Positions 1-7,118 of a DNA stretch of 64,000 nt are shown piece after piece. A model generated the notes under the pieces. The model worked only from the letters and a program-made list of their open reading frames with translations. It did not search any database and was not told where the DNA came from. Source of the DNA: Scandinavium vulneris_A (GTDB lineage: Bacteria; Pseudomonadota; Gammaproteobacteria; Enterobacterales; Enterobacteriaceae). The stretch's first letter is position 1. Every line of letters starts with the position of its first letter. The translations under genes were made by a program, and so were the position numbers. The stretch is taken from positions 1,178,001-1,242,000 of the forward strand of contig JBKGRZ010000001.1 in NCBI GenBank assembly GCA_046518185.1, written 5' to 3'.

Positions 1-165
1 GGCGCGGTTGATGGTCATCCGGCTGAAACCAAACTGCGCCACCAGCTCCGCCTCCGACGGAATACGATCATGCGGACGCCAGATCCCGGCGGCAATGTTG
101 TCGCTGATAACGCGTTTGATCTTCTCATAGAACGGCGCGGGAGCGCCGGTTCGCGGTGAATACAT
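1..165 (-). CDS. hutC: HutC, GntR-family histidine utilisation repressor (5' part only)
   Basis: Only the first 55 codons are in the window; the rest lies beyond the left edge. The reading frame starts MYSPRT and gives a GntR-type winged helix-turn-helix (FYEKIKRVI, then IPSEAELVAQFGFSRMTINRA), the DNA-binding part of HutC. HutC represses hut genes and is released by urocanate in known systems. An ATG five codons upstream (180) is possible, but AAAGGA lies correctly spaced before the ATG at 165, so I use that start. It follows hutG by 28 bases on the same strand, so it is probably the third gene of a hutIGC transcript. Assignment rests on the HTH and the hut neighbours; the effector-binding domain cannot be seen. 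Confidence 0.88.
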   Translation of the reverse strand, partial: MYSPRTGAPAPFYEKIKRVISDNIAAGIWRPHDRIPSEAELVAQFGFSRMTINRA

Positions 166-193
166 GTGTCGTCCTTTCATAGTCCGGGTGCTG

Positions 194-1153
194 TCACGCA
201 TGCCAGCAATCAACAATTTGCCAGGCCAGTCTGGCCGCGGTGCGGGCACCCTGTCCGTCTCTGTCATAGTGCGGGTTGAATTCAACCAGATCAACCGCCT
301 GCAGCTTGCCACTCTGACACAGCGGCATCACTATCCGCAACAAAATTGCCAGTGGAACGCCCAATGCCGCAGGGGCCGATACGGCAGGCATTTCCCAGGC
401 CGGGAGCACGTCCAGATCGATGGTTAAATAGATTCGATCATGTTCAGCAATGACCCGCTGGACATCGGCTTGCCACAGCGACGTGAGCGGATCCAGCAGG
501 GTTAAATCTTCAAACACCGTGACCTTGCGGTCATGCGCTTCCTGCCATAATGCCTGAGTGTTAGCCGCGCGGCTGGCACCGTAACAGGTGTAATTAAACC
601 GGCGACCCTGACTTTCACAGTGCAGCGCCAGCTGGCGGAACGGCGTGCCCGACGTCGCGACGGCGGCCTGGCGCAAATCCAGGTGCGCATCCAGATTAAC
701 GATGGCGATGTTCTCATCAGGAAACGCATCCAGCACTCCGGAACCGTGGCCCCAGGCGGTTTCGTGCCCCCCGCCCAACACCAGGGTTTTCATCTGCGCC
801 CGCTGGCAGGCCAGCACCGCGTCGTGCAACGCCTGCTGCGCCGCTTCCAGCCGATCGGGTTCGGCATGCACGTTGCCGACATCCACCAGCCGCTCATGGC
901 CCTGGTGACTCGCCATGTTCGCCAGGGCTTTACGCAGTGCATCTGGCCCCTGCTGTGCGCCAGCCCGCCCCAGATTGCGCTTCACACCTTCGTCGCAGGC
1001 AAACCCCAACAGCGCTATTTTCCCCGGATGCGCGTCGGGGGCAAAGTCGCGTGTCACCGTGACGGTCTGAAAAAGACGCTTTGCCGCGGGTGATTCGGCG
1101 CTATCGTCGCGCCCGGCCCACCGTTCCGGGGCCGTCGGTTGCCACAGGTTCAT
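194..1153 (-). CDS. hutG: Formimidoylglutamase HutG
   Basis: Hydrolyses N-formimidoyl-L-glutamate to glutamate and formamide, the last step of the histidine degradation branch used by enteric bacteria. The 319-residue protein is an arginase/ureohydrolase: the manganese-binding motifs GGGHE, DAHLD and DLDVLP are all present in the right order. I take the ATG at 1153 (MNLWQP), which overlaps the hutI stop codon in an ATGA arrangement and is preceded by GAGGTGA; an in-frame start 11 codons upstream would lie inside hutI. Tight overlap with hutI and the hutC start just downstream point to one translationally coupled operon. Confidence 0.95.
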   Translation of the reverse strand: MNLWQPTAPERWAGRDDSAESPAAKRLFQTVTVTRDFAPDAHPGKIALLGFACDEGVKRNLGRAGAQQGPDALRKALANMASHQGHERLVDVGNVHAEPDRLEAAQQALHDAVLACQRAQMKTLVLGGGHETAWGHGSGVLDAFPDENIAIVNLDAHLDLRQAAVATSGTPFRQLALHCESQGRRFNYTCYGASRAANTQALWQEAHDRKVTVFEDLTLLDPLTSLWQADVQRVIAEHDRIYLTIDLDVLPAWEMPAVSAPAALGVPLAILLRIVMPLCQSGKLQAVDLVEFNPHYDRDGQGARTAARLAWQIVDCWHA

Positions 1154-2376
1154 TGACTCACCTCGCCGCGAAAGACACGCTGCCACAACGGGTTGCGCCC
1201 TGGCTCATAGACCATTTCTACCGGATGTTGCGCATCCCAGATGGCGAAATCGGCCACGAAACCGACGGCCAATTGCCCGTGGGTTTCCTGTCGTCCCAGC
1301 GCACGGGCGGCGTGACGGGTGACGCCCGTCCAGGCTTCTTCCGGCGTCAGACCAAATTTCACACAGGCCATGTTCATCGCCAGATGCAGGCTAGCAAACG
1401 GACTGGTGCCCGGATTGTAATCGGTCGCCACCGCCATCGGTACACCGTGCCGGCGCAATGCGTCCACCGGCGGCTTTTGCGTTTCGTTAAGAAAATAGAA
1501 CGCACCGGGCAACAGCACCGCAACCGTGCCGCTGTCGGCCATCGCCGCTACGCCCTCTTCATTCAGATATTCAATATGATCGGCGGAAAGCCCCTGGTAG
1601 CGGCTGACCAGCTGCGCCCCGCCCAGCGAGGAAAGCTGCTCCACATGACCTTTCACCGGAATATTCAGCACCTGCGCGGCACAAAAGACGCGTTCAGTTT
1701 GTTCCGGCGTGAAACCAACGTTTTCGCAGAAGGCATCGACGGATTCGAATAGCCCTTGCTCCCAGAGCGTGGGCAGGATGGTTTCACAGACCAGAGTGAT
1801 GTAGTCGTCCCCACGGCCTTTATATTCGGTTGGGATAGCATGCGCCGCCAGCAGGGTTGGGCTGATTTCAACGGCATTGTTCTCGGCCAACTGCTGGGCA
1901 ACTCGCAGCATTTTGCTTTCGTTGGCGACATCAAGCCCGTATCCCGACTTCACCTCCACGGTGGTCACCCCTTCGCGCATCAGGCGGTTAAGCCGCTCCT
2001 GCGCCAGCGTTAACAGCTCTGCTTCTCTGGCCGCGCGGGTGGCCTGCACGGTGGCATTAATCCCGCCGCCGTTGGCGCTGATGGTCTGATAGGACACGCC
2101 GTTCAACCGCTGTTCCCATTCGGCGGCCCGATTGCCGCCAAACACCAGATGGGTATGGCAGTCGATCAGCCCCGGCGTCATCAGTCGACCTTGCAGGTCA
2201 ATGCGCTTGCCCTTTTTTGCGCCGAGCGAGGCGTCAGGCACAATGTCAGCAATGCGCCCGTCGCGCACGATAATGGCGTGATGTTCCAGTAAACCGTAGG
2301 GTTGAGGGTGATTCGGATCGAAGGTCGCAATTCGGGCGTTATGCCAGATTACGTCGGTATCAGGATGTTCAGACAT
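1150..2376 (-). CDS. hutI: Imidazolonepropionase HutI
   Basis: Opens the ring of 4-imidazolone-5-propionate to give N-formimidoyl-L-glutamate. The 408-residue protein belongs to the amidohydrolase superfamily: metal-binding H-x-H in DCHTHLVFGG, a later GHVEQL histidine, and ATDYNPG near the C terminus with the conserved aspartate. The frame is open 25 codons further upstream to a TTG, but the ATG at 2376 (MSEHPD) gives the normal family length; its ribosome site is weak. First gene of the hutI-hutG-hutC series, with a HutC-like palindrome in its upstream region. The hutU and hutH genes are expected beyond the left edge. Confidence 0.95.
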   Translation of the reverse strand: MSEHPDTDVIWHNARIATFDPNHPQPYGLLEHHAIIVRDGRIADIVPDASLGAKKGKRIDLQGRLMTPGLIDCHTHLVFGGNRAAEWEQRLNGVSYQTISANGGGINATVQATRAAREAELLTLAQERLNRLMREGVTTVEVKSGYGLDVANESKMLRVAQQLAENNAVEISPTLLAAHAIPTEYKGRGDDYITLVCETILPTLWEQGLFESVDAFCENVGFTPEQTERVFCAAQVLNIPVKGHVEQLSSLGGAQLVSRYQGLSADHIEYLNEEGVAAMADSGTVAVLLPGAFYFLNETQKPPVDALRRHGVPMAVATDYNPGTSPFASLHLAMNMACVKFGLTPEEAWTGVTRHAARALGRQETHGQLAVGFVADFAIWDAQHPVEMVYEPGRNPLWQRVFRGEVSQ

Positions 2377-2412
2377 GGGCACGTCACTTATCAGGGATAA
2401 CTTGTCATGGGT

Positions 2413-2422
2413 TGTATAGACA
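2413..2422. promoter_or_regulatory. Candidate HutC operator upstream of hutI
   Basis: The ten bases TGTATAGACA differ at one position from the palindrome TGTATATACA reported for HutC boxes in other bacteria. They lie about 37 bases before the hutI start, where a repressor would block its promoter, and the HutC gene is in the same operon. Binding is an inference. Confidence 0.45.
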
Positions 2423-2607
2423 TTTATTGATAGCAACGCCGAGGATGTCAACCTTCCGGCGGGATATGTTGCTTTTTTGTGATATTCAGCGCGTGAGGGT
2501 GACGGTTCGCCACCAACTTTTTTACGCCACTGCTTCCCGTTTCGCTCAACTTAGTATAAAAAGTCTGGTTTTAGGGACACTTTCCATTTAAATCAGCCTG
2601 GAGCACC

Positions 2608-3891
2608 ATGAACACATTCTCGGTTTCCCGTCTGGCGCTGGCACTCGCCTTTGGCGTGGCGCTGACCGCCTGTAGCTCAACGCCACCCGATCAGCAGCCA
2701 TCCACCCAGGCCGCGCCGGGGACGTCTTCTCGCCCTATCCTGACCGCTGGCGAAGCCAAAAACTTCGTGCAGGCGCGCTATTTCACCACCATGGCCCCGA
2801 ATGCGGCCCCGTGGTCGCCTTCTGCTATCGCGACTCCAGCGAAACCTGATTTCGTAGTGGGCCCGGCGGGCACGGCGGGTGTGACCCACACGACCATTCA
2901 GGCTGCCGTTGATGCCGCTATTAATCGTCACAGCAGCTCACGCGTTTATATCGCCGTGATGCCGGGTGAATATCAGGGCACCGTGTATGTGCCTGCGGCC
3001 CCAGGCAGCGTGACCCTTTACGGCACCGGTGACAAAGCGTCTGATGTGAAAATCGGTGAAGCCATCGATTCTGAAATCGACCCGAATACCTGGCGTCGAC
3101 TGGTTAATCCGGCGGGCAAATACATGCCTGGCAAACCGGCGTGGTACATGTTTGACTCCTGCCAGAGCAAGCGCACCGCCACCGTGGGCGTGATGTGTTC
3201 TGCGGTCTTCTGGTCGCAGAACAACGGTCTGCAGTTGCAGAACATGACTATCGCCAATAACCTCGGTGATAGCGTTGACGCCGGCACGCATCAGGCCGTT
3301 GCCCTGCGCAGCGATGGTGACCAGGTGCAGTTGAATAACGTCAATATTCTCGGTCGTCAGAATACCTTCCTCGTGACCAACAGCGGCGTGAAGAACGCGA
3401 TGCAGAACGACCGTATCACCCGCACGCTGGTGACCAACAGCTACCTCGAAGGCGATGTAGATATCGTTTCTGGCCGTGGCGCGGTGGTGTTTGATAACAC
3501 CAACTTCCAGGTCGTGAACTCTCGCACCCAGAAAGAAGCGTACGTGTTCGCCCCTGCGACGCAGTCCAACCTTTTCTACGGTTTCCTCGCCACCAACAGC
3601 CGCTTCAACGCAGCCGGTGACGGCGTGGCGCAGCTCGGTCGCTCTCTGGACATCGACGGCAACACCAACGGTCAGGTCGTTATTCGCGATAGCGCGATCA
3701 ACGAAGGCTTCAACACCGCCAAACCGTGGGCCGATGCCGCTATCTCTAACCGTCCGTTCAGCGGCAACACCGGTGCTAAGAACGACAAAGACGAGATCGA
3801 ACGTAATCTGAACGACACCAACTTCAACCGCATGTGGGAATACAACAACCGCGGCGTGGGAAGTTATGTAGTGGCCGAGCCGAAGAAGTAA
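2608..3891 (+). CDS. ybhC: YbhC, outer-membrane lipoprotein of the pectinesterase family
   Basis: A 427-residue lipoprotein with signal peptide and lipobox LTAC; Cys22 would be acylated. The body is a right-handed beta-helix of the pectin methylesterase fold, with the family blocks GRQNTF, DIVSGRGAVVF and LGRSL. E. coli YbhC is an outer-membrane protein of this fold reported to have thioesterase activity; its true substrate is unclear and pectin is unlikely. GGAG precedes the ATG by a normal distance. It is divergent from hutI and is followed by a strong hairpin, so it is probably monocistronic. In E. coli the same gene lies close to the ybh/bio region, so this marks the conserved left border of the accessory island that follows. 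Confidence 0.93.
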   Translation: MNTFSVSRLALALAFGVALTACSSTPPDQQPSTQAAPGTSSRPILTAGEAKNFVQARYFTTMAPNAAPWSPSAIATPAKPDFVVGPAGTAGVTHTTIQAAVDAAINRHSSSRVYIAVMPGEYQGTVYVPAAPGSVTLYGTGDKASDVKIGEAIDSEIDPNTWRRLVNPAGKYMPGKPAWYMFDSCQSKRTATVGVMCSAVFWSQNNGLQLQNMTIANNLGDSVDAGTHQAVALRSDGDQVQLNNVNILGRQNTFLVTNSGVKNAMQNDRITRTLVTNSYLEGDVDIVSGRGAVVFDNTNFQVVNSRTQKEAYVFAPATQSNLFYGFLATNSRFNAAGDGVAQLGRSLDIDGNTNGQVVIRDSAINEGFNTAKPWADAAISNRPFSGNTGAKNDKDEIERNLNDTNFNRMWEYNNRGVGSYVVAEPKK

Positions 3892-3954
3892 TCCCTCTGC
3901 TTTAGCCATAAAAAACCTCGCTTCGGCGTAGTGTTTGTCGGTTAAGCATTAATA

Positions 3955-3989
3955 AAGAAGGCCGTAATGGGTAACATTGCGGCCTTCTT
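3955..3989. terminator. Hairpin terminator after ybhC
   Basis: Arms AAGAAGGCCGTAATG and CATTGCGGCCTTCTT pair around a 5-base loop with a single G-U position, followed by CACTTTT on the plus strand. A-rich sequence precedes it, so it could also act on the minus strand for the operon ending at 4059. It resembles the hairpin at 12025-12053 on the other side of the island. Confidence 0.8.
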
Positions 3990-4058
3990 CACTTTTAATG
4001 TCAAAAATCAGCATGGTAATAATCAAGAATAGTTAAGGTTATCGGGTAAAACTGTCCA

Positions 4059-5441
4059 TTAATAACCCCCCATATGTTCAGAGGCTTTTTTACTGATATA
4101 CCGCGTTAACGCTATCCCTAAACCCAAAAAAACCACAATCGGCGTGATAAGAAAGAATAAAGCCATTCCACCTGACTCGTCACTTTTGGCAGCTGCATCA
4201 GTAAAAGCAGTGGGGCCGAATACTAAGGCGAACGCAATAAACACCCCCATTAACCCTGACCAATGCCAGGGCTGAGCATAATCCACAAATAGCGATTCTG
4301 TGAATGGATCTGTTAGACGTGATGACAGCGGGATGATATCTAACCGGTTGCTATCAGACGCAGCAATTAACTGGTCCCCCTGGGCGTATTTCACTGCATC
4401 TGCCGCCAGCGCTAACGCCAGCCATCGATATCCCGCCGATTTGTCCCCGAACGACGTTTCCAGCTCCAGCCGGTTCGCCACCAGCTTAGCCTCGTCGAAC
4501 CCCTGCATGAGCGGGTATTTTTCAACTTTCGACAGACCGGTGTACCAGAGTGTTTTCGGCGCACTGAAAGGCTTTACTTGCAAATAGACTGGCAGGGTTA
4601 TTTCGACGTCTGTGATGCTGGTTATTGGCCGATAAAGGTACACCGGCTTCTCACCCTCCGTTTTCCGGTAATGGCTAGTCAGCAGCAGAGCAGTGGCGTT
4701 TTCCATCGCTTTGGGGTCCCCCTCTTCGTCGTGCATATCCACGATGACCAGCAACCGGTTCAACACGTAACCATGCGCCTTGTCTATCCAGTCATTGAGC
4801 AGGGAGTAACCCGGGCACGTTAGCAAATATTCAATTCTGTCAGATTCCAGCCCCAGTCGTTCGAACGCTCGCCGCAAATCTTCAGTACACGACGCATCAC
4901 CACCCCGCACCCACAGTGCCGTCTCAAACGATGGGTAATTTGAGGATTTGAGCTTTTCAATCAAAGGAGTTAACAGTCGGTAGAACAGCTGTTCATTGGC
5001 GGTAAATTCAAAATCTTCTTGGCGGGGGATTTTTAGCGGCGTTTTGGGGGCCAGCGGAAACTCCCCCTCAAGTTTGAGCATACTCAGGGCCAGTTCGTCC
5101 ACGGGAGTGAGTGCCGCCCAGCCCGCAATAATGACGTTATGGTTGGCGTAAATCTTGAGCTCATTTTTCCGTTTTTTTGCAATCTCTAACCGGCATTCGT
5201 CGTAGTGCCGGTTAGAACTTATTGCGGTCATGCAGAAAAAACCTAGCGCTAAACAGATCGTCGCAGGTACGGCTATAGATTGCGAAAAAAAAGTAGAATC
5301 AACGTGTTTATCCCCGGGCCACGTCAATGCACGGATTACGACACAGATGATAACGACGATAAGCGTAAAAATGACCACCTGTAGCGCCGGGAAGTCAGAG
5401 CGGTTCGGCTCATCTTGTTCATTGTATAACCACCATTTCAT
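4059..5441 (-). CDS. Unrecognised four-helix membrane protein of the T6SS cargo operon
   Basis: I do not recognise this 460-residue protein. Hydrophobic segments at about residues 18-38 and 54-74 form an N-terminal hairpin, and at 394-412 and 425-446 a C-terminal one; the 85-390 stretch between is soluble, contains ADAVKYA and VDMHDEEGD, and would face the cytoplasm if both ends are inside. I choose the ATG at 5441 (MKWW), which overlaps the PAAR stop as TGATG and has GGGAG upstream; the frame is open 16 codons further. It is the last gene of the vgrG operon. By position it could be an effector-loading adaptor (in Pseudomonas the Tle3 locus encodes the adaptor Tla3) or a further immunity protein, but I see no clear Tla3 signature. 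Base composition is more AT-rich than the flanking core genes. Confidence 0.8.
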   Translation of the reverse strand: MKWWLYNEQDEPNRSDFPALQVVIFTLIVVIICVVIRALTWPGDKHVDSTFFSQSIAVPATICLALGFFCMTAISSNRHYDECRLEIAKKRKNELKIYANHNVIIAGWAALTPVDELALSMLKLEGEFPLAPKTPLKIPRQEDFEFTANEQLFYRLLTPLIEKLKSSNYPSFETALWVRGGDASCTEDLRRAFERLGLESDRIEYLLTCPGYSLLNDWIDKAHGYVLNRLLVIVDMHDEEGDPKAMENATALLLTSHYRKTEGEKPVYLYRPITSITDVEITLPVYLQVKPFSAPKTLWYTGLSKVEKYPLMQGFDEAKLVANRLELETSFGDKSAGYRWLALALAADAVKYAQGDQLIAASDSNRLDIIPLSSRLTDPFTESLFVDYAQPWHWSGLMGVFIAFALVFGPTAFTDAAAKSDESGGMALFFLITPIVVFLGLGIALTRYISKKASEHMGGY

Positions 5442-5698
5442 CACACGGCTCCCGCCACTGGCAGCGTACTTTTTATCGCGCACCCGCACTCTGCTTTACA
5501 GCCATCTACCACCACGCCCCGGCCGTACATTGTCCATGTGGCGTGACATTGCTTAATAGCAAACGTGCCCTTATGTAACGGGCATTGGACCTTATCGCCC
5601 TTCAGCGCAACGGGGATCCCCATAAACTCCGCCCCTGACGCTGTAATTACTTTTCCACCGCTTATCAGCGGGTCGTTAAGACGTATAACTCCGTTCAT
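5441..5698 (-). CDS. PAAR-domain T6SS spike-tip protein
   Basis: An 85-residue stand-alone PAAR protein: starts MNGVIRLNDPLISGG, typical of PAAR repeats, and continues with GDKVQCPLHKG and VVVDGCKAECG, supplying several Cys/His residues. PAAR proteins form the sharp cone that caps the VgrG trimer and help recruit effectors to the type VI spike. AAGGAG lies 10 bases before the ATG, and the gene begins 14 bases after the second immunity gene. Its stop overlaps the start of the following membrane protein gene, so the two are probably translationally coupled. The VgrG and lipase effector upstream support the spike-tip role. Confidence 0.87.
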   Translation of the reverse strand: MNGVIRLNDPLISGGKVITASGAEFMGIPVALKGDKVQCPLHKGTFAIKQCHATWTMYGRGVVVDGCKAECGCAIKSTLPVAGAV

Positions 5699-5712
5699 GT
5701 GTTTTTATCTCC

Positions 5713-6411
5713 TTATCGTCCCGCATCCATATCGCAGCGCATGTGATCCCAGCCGGTGTAGCCCTTAACTTCTGGTACCTTGTCTGGCAAGTCCTGATAA
5801 TTTTTCTCGTGACTCACTACTTTTCCTTCCAGCCCCTCTTTTGTTAAATACACCATTCCCCATTTCCAACCAGGAGAACTTGGTTCAATTCTCTGCACAG
5901 TTCCGTCTTCAAGTGTGTATGTAATTCCTGGCCCCCCCTCAACAACACGCGGATCATCAAACGGTTTGGACGACATATACAGCCGGTGTTTGGTCTGTAA
6001 AAATCCCTGATCGTTAACGACGGTGAAGGAAATAGCATCTTCTCTAGGCGCACTGTTGTCTCCGTTAGGTTCATTACCTGATGGTGAAAATTGCGCAAGT
6101 TGCCAGGTTTGGCCATAATCTTTTGAAACCATAAAACCACTGACGTCCCAGCTTGTAATTGCAATATATCTCTCTGATTGATGGATAAACTTTCGCGTAA
6201 ATAGTCGGTAAAACTGTGAGTACGGTTGCGTACGTATTCCTCGGTGCGTATCCGTGTACCAGAGCGCCCCCTCGCAGTCCCAGCCCGTTAGCTCCAGATA
6301 ACGGTGGTCGTCAAAACGATAGACGACCTGCGTCGGCGGTTCTTTCGCCTGGCATCCGGCTGCCAGTAGAACGGTGGCGGCCATCAGCGCCTTACTCAAT
6401 CCTTTCACCAT
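5713..6411 (-). CDS. Tli3-like immunity lipoprotein, second tandem copy
   Basis: A 232-residue lipoprotein with lipobox LAAGC (Cys20), so it would be anchored in the cell envelope, the compartment where Tle lipases act. It closely matches the copy just upstream: the N-terminal part after the Cys (QAKEPPTQV, RFDDHRYLEL), a central block (VVNDQGFLQTKHRLYMSS) and the C-terminal block (NYQDLPDKVPEVKGYTGWD) are nearly identical, while residues around 95-130 and 160-195 have diverged. Position directly after a Tle3-type phospholipase indicates immunity (Tli3 family). The start is two bases after the stop of the previous copy, and its ribosome site lies inside that gene. It may protect against a variant lipase from other strains. 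Confidence 0.8.
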   Translation of the reverse strand: MVKGLSKALMAATVLLAAGCQAKEPPTQVVYRFDDHRYLELTGWDCEGALWYTDTHRGIRTQPYSQFYRLFTRKFIHQSERYIAITSWDVSGFMVSKDYGQTWQLAQFSPSGNEPNGDNSAPREDAISFTVVNDQGFLQTKHRLYMSSKPFDDPRVVEGGPGITYTLEDGTVQRIEPSSPGWKWGMVYLTKEGLEGKVVSHEKNYQDLPDKVPEVKGYTGWDHMRCDMDAGR

Positions 6412-6413
6412 TC

Positions 6414-7109
6414 TTAGCGCCCCTTATCCATATCGCAGCGCATGTGATCCCAGCCGGTGTAACCCTTAACTTCTGGTACCTTGTCTGGCAAGTCCTGATA
6501 ATTTGTGTGAAATTTTGCCGTATCGTTTTCAAGTCCTTGCTTCGTGATGTAATCCATCCCCCATGCAGGACCTGGTGAGCGGGGGTCTATGTGATGTACT
6601 GCGCCATCTGATGCCGTGTATGTAATTCCCGGCCCTCCAGCGGCAAGGCGCGGATCATCAAACGGTTTGGACGACATATACAGCCGGTGTTTGGTCTGTA
6701 AAAATCCCTGGTCGTTGACCACCGTAAGGGAAAGAATGTCGTCATAAGATGCCTGGTTAGTGCCATCAGGTTCATTTTGACCAATTGAAAAAAACTGGGG
6801 ATGCCAGGTTTTCCCGTAATCTTTGGATATTATGGTTCCGGGAGAATCCCAGGTTGGGATAGCAATATACTGTTCCGAAGGATGAATAAATTTTTTGGTA
6901 AAAATGCGGTAAAACTGGCTGACAGGTTCAGTATGGATCCCGCGTTGCGTATCCGTGTACCAAAGTTCACCTTCGCAGTCCCAGCCCTTCAGCTCCAGGT
7001 AACGGTGGTCGTCAAAACGGTATATTACCTGGGTCGGCGGTTCTTTCGCCTGGCATCCGGCCGCCAGTAAAACAGCAGTGGCTGTTAGCACCGTACAAAA
7101 TCCTTTCAT
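6414..7109 (-). CDS. Tli3-like immunity lipoprotein, first tandem copy
   Basis: A 231-residue lipoprotein (lipobox LAAGC, Cys19) immediately after the predicted phospholipase effector gene, with a 9-base gap and AAGGAT before the ATG. Being first after the effector it is the most likely cognate immunity protein: binding the lipase at the envelope and blocking it. The C-terminal block WDHMRCDMD and the KHRLYMSSKPFDDPR block are shared exactly with the next gene, which is a duplicate. No enzyme motif is visible. The family name Tli3 is inferred from gene order (VgrG, Tle3-like lipase, lipoproteins, PAAR), not from a search. Confidence 0.8.
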   Translation of the reverse strand: MKGFCTVLTATAVLLAAGCQAKEPPTQVIYRFDDHRYLELKGWDCEGELWYTDTQRGIHTEPVSQFYRIFTKKFIHPSEQYIAIPTWDSPGTIISKDYGKTWHPQFFSIGQNEPDGTNQASYDDILSLTVVNDQGFLQTKHRLYMSSKPFDDPRLAAGGPGITYTASDGAVHHIDPRSPGPAWGMDYITKQGLENDTAKFHTNYQDLPDKVPEVKGYTGWDHMRCDMDKGR

Positions 7110-7118
7110 TCTTTATCC

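Noticed and set aside
2938..3909. 323-codon open frame antisense to ybhC
   Set aside because: Shadow of a GC-rich coding gene: His/Val/Arg-rich translation without motifs, and the plus-strand ybhC is clearly real.
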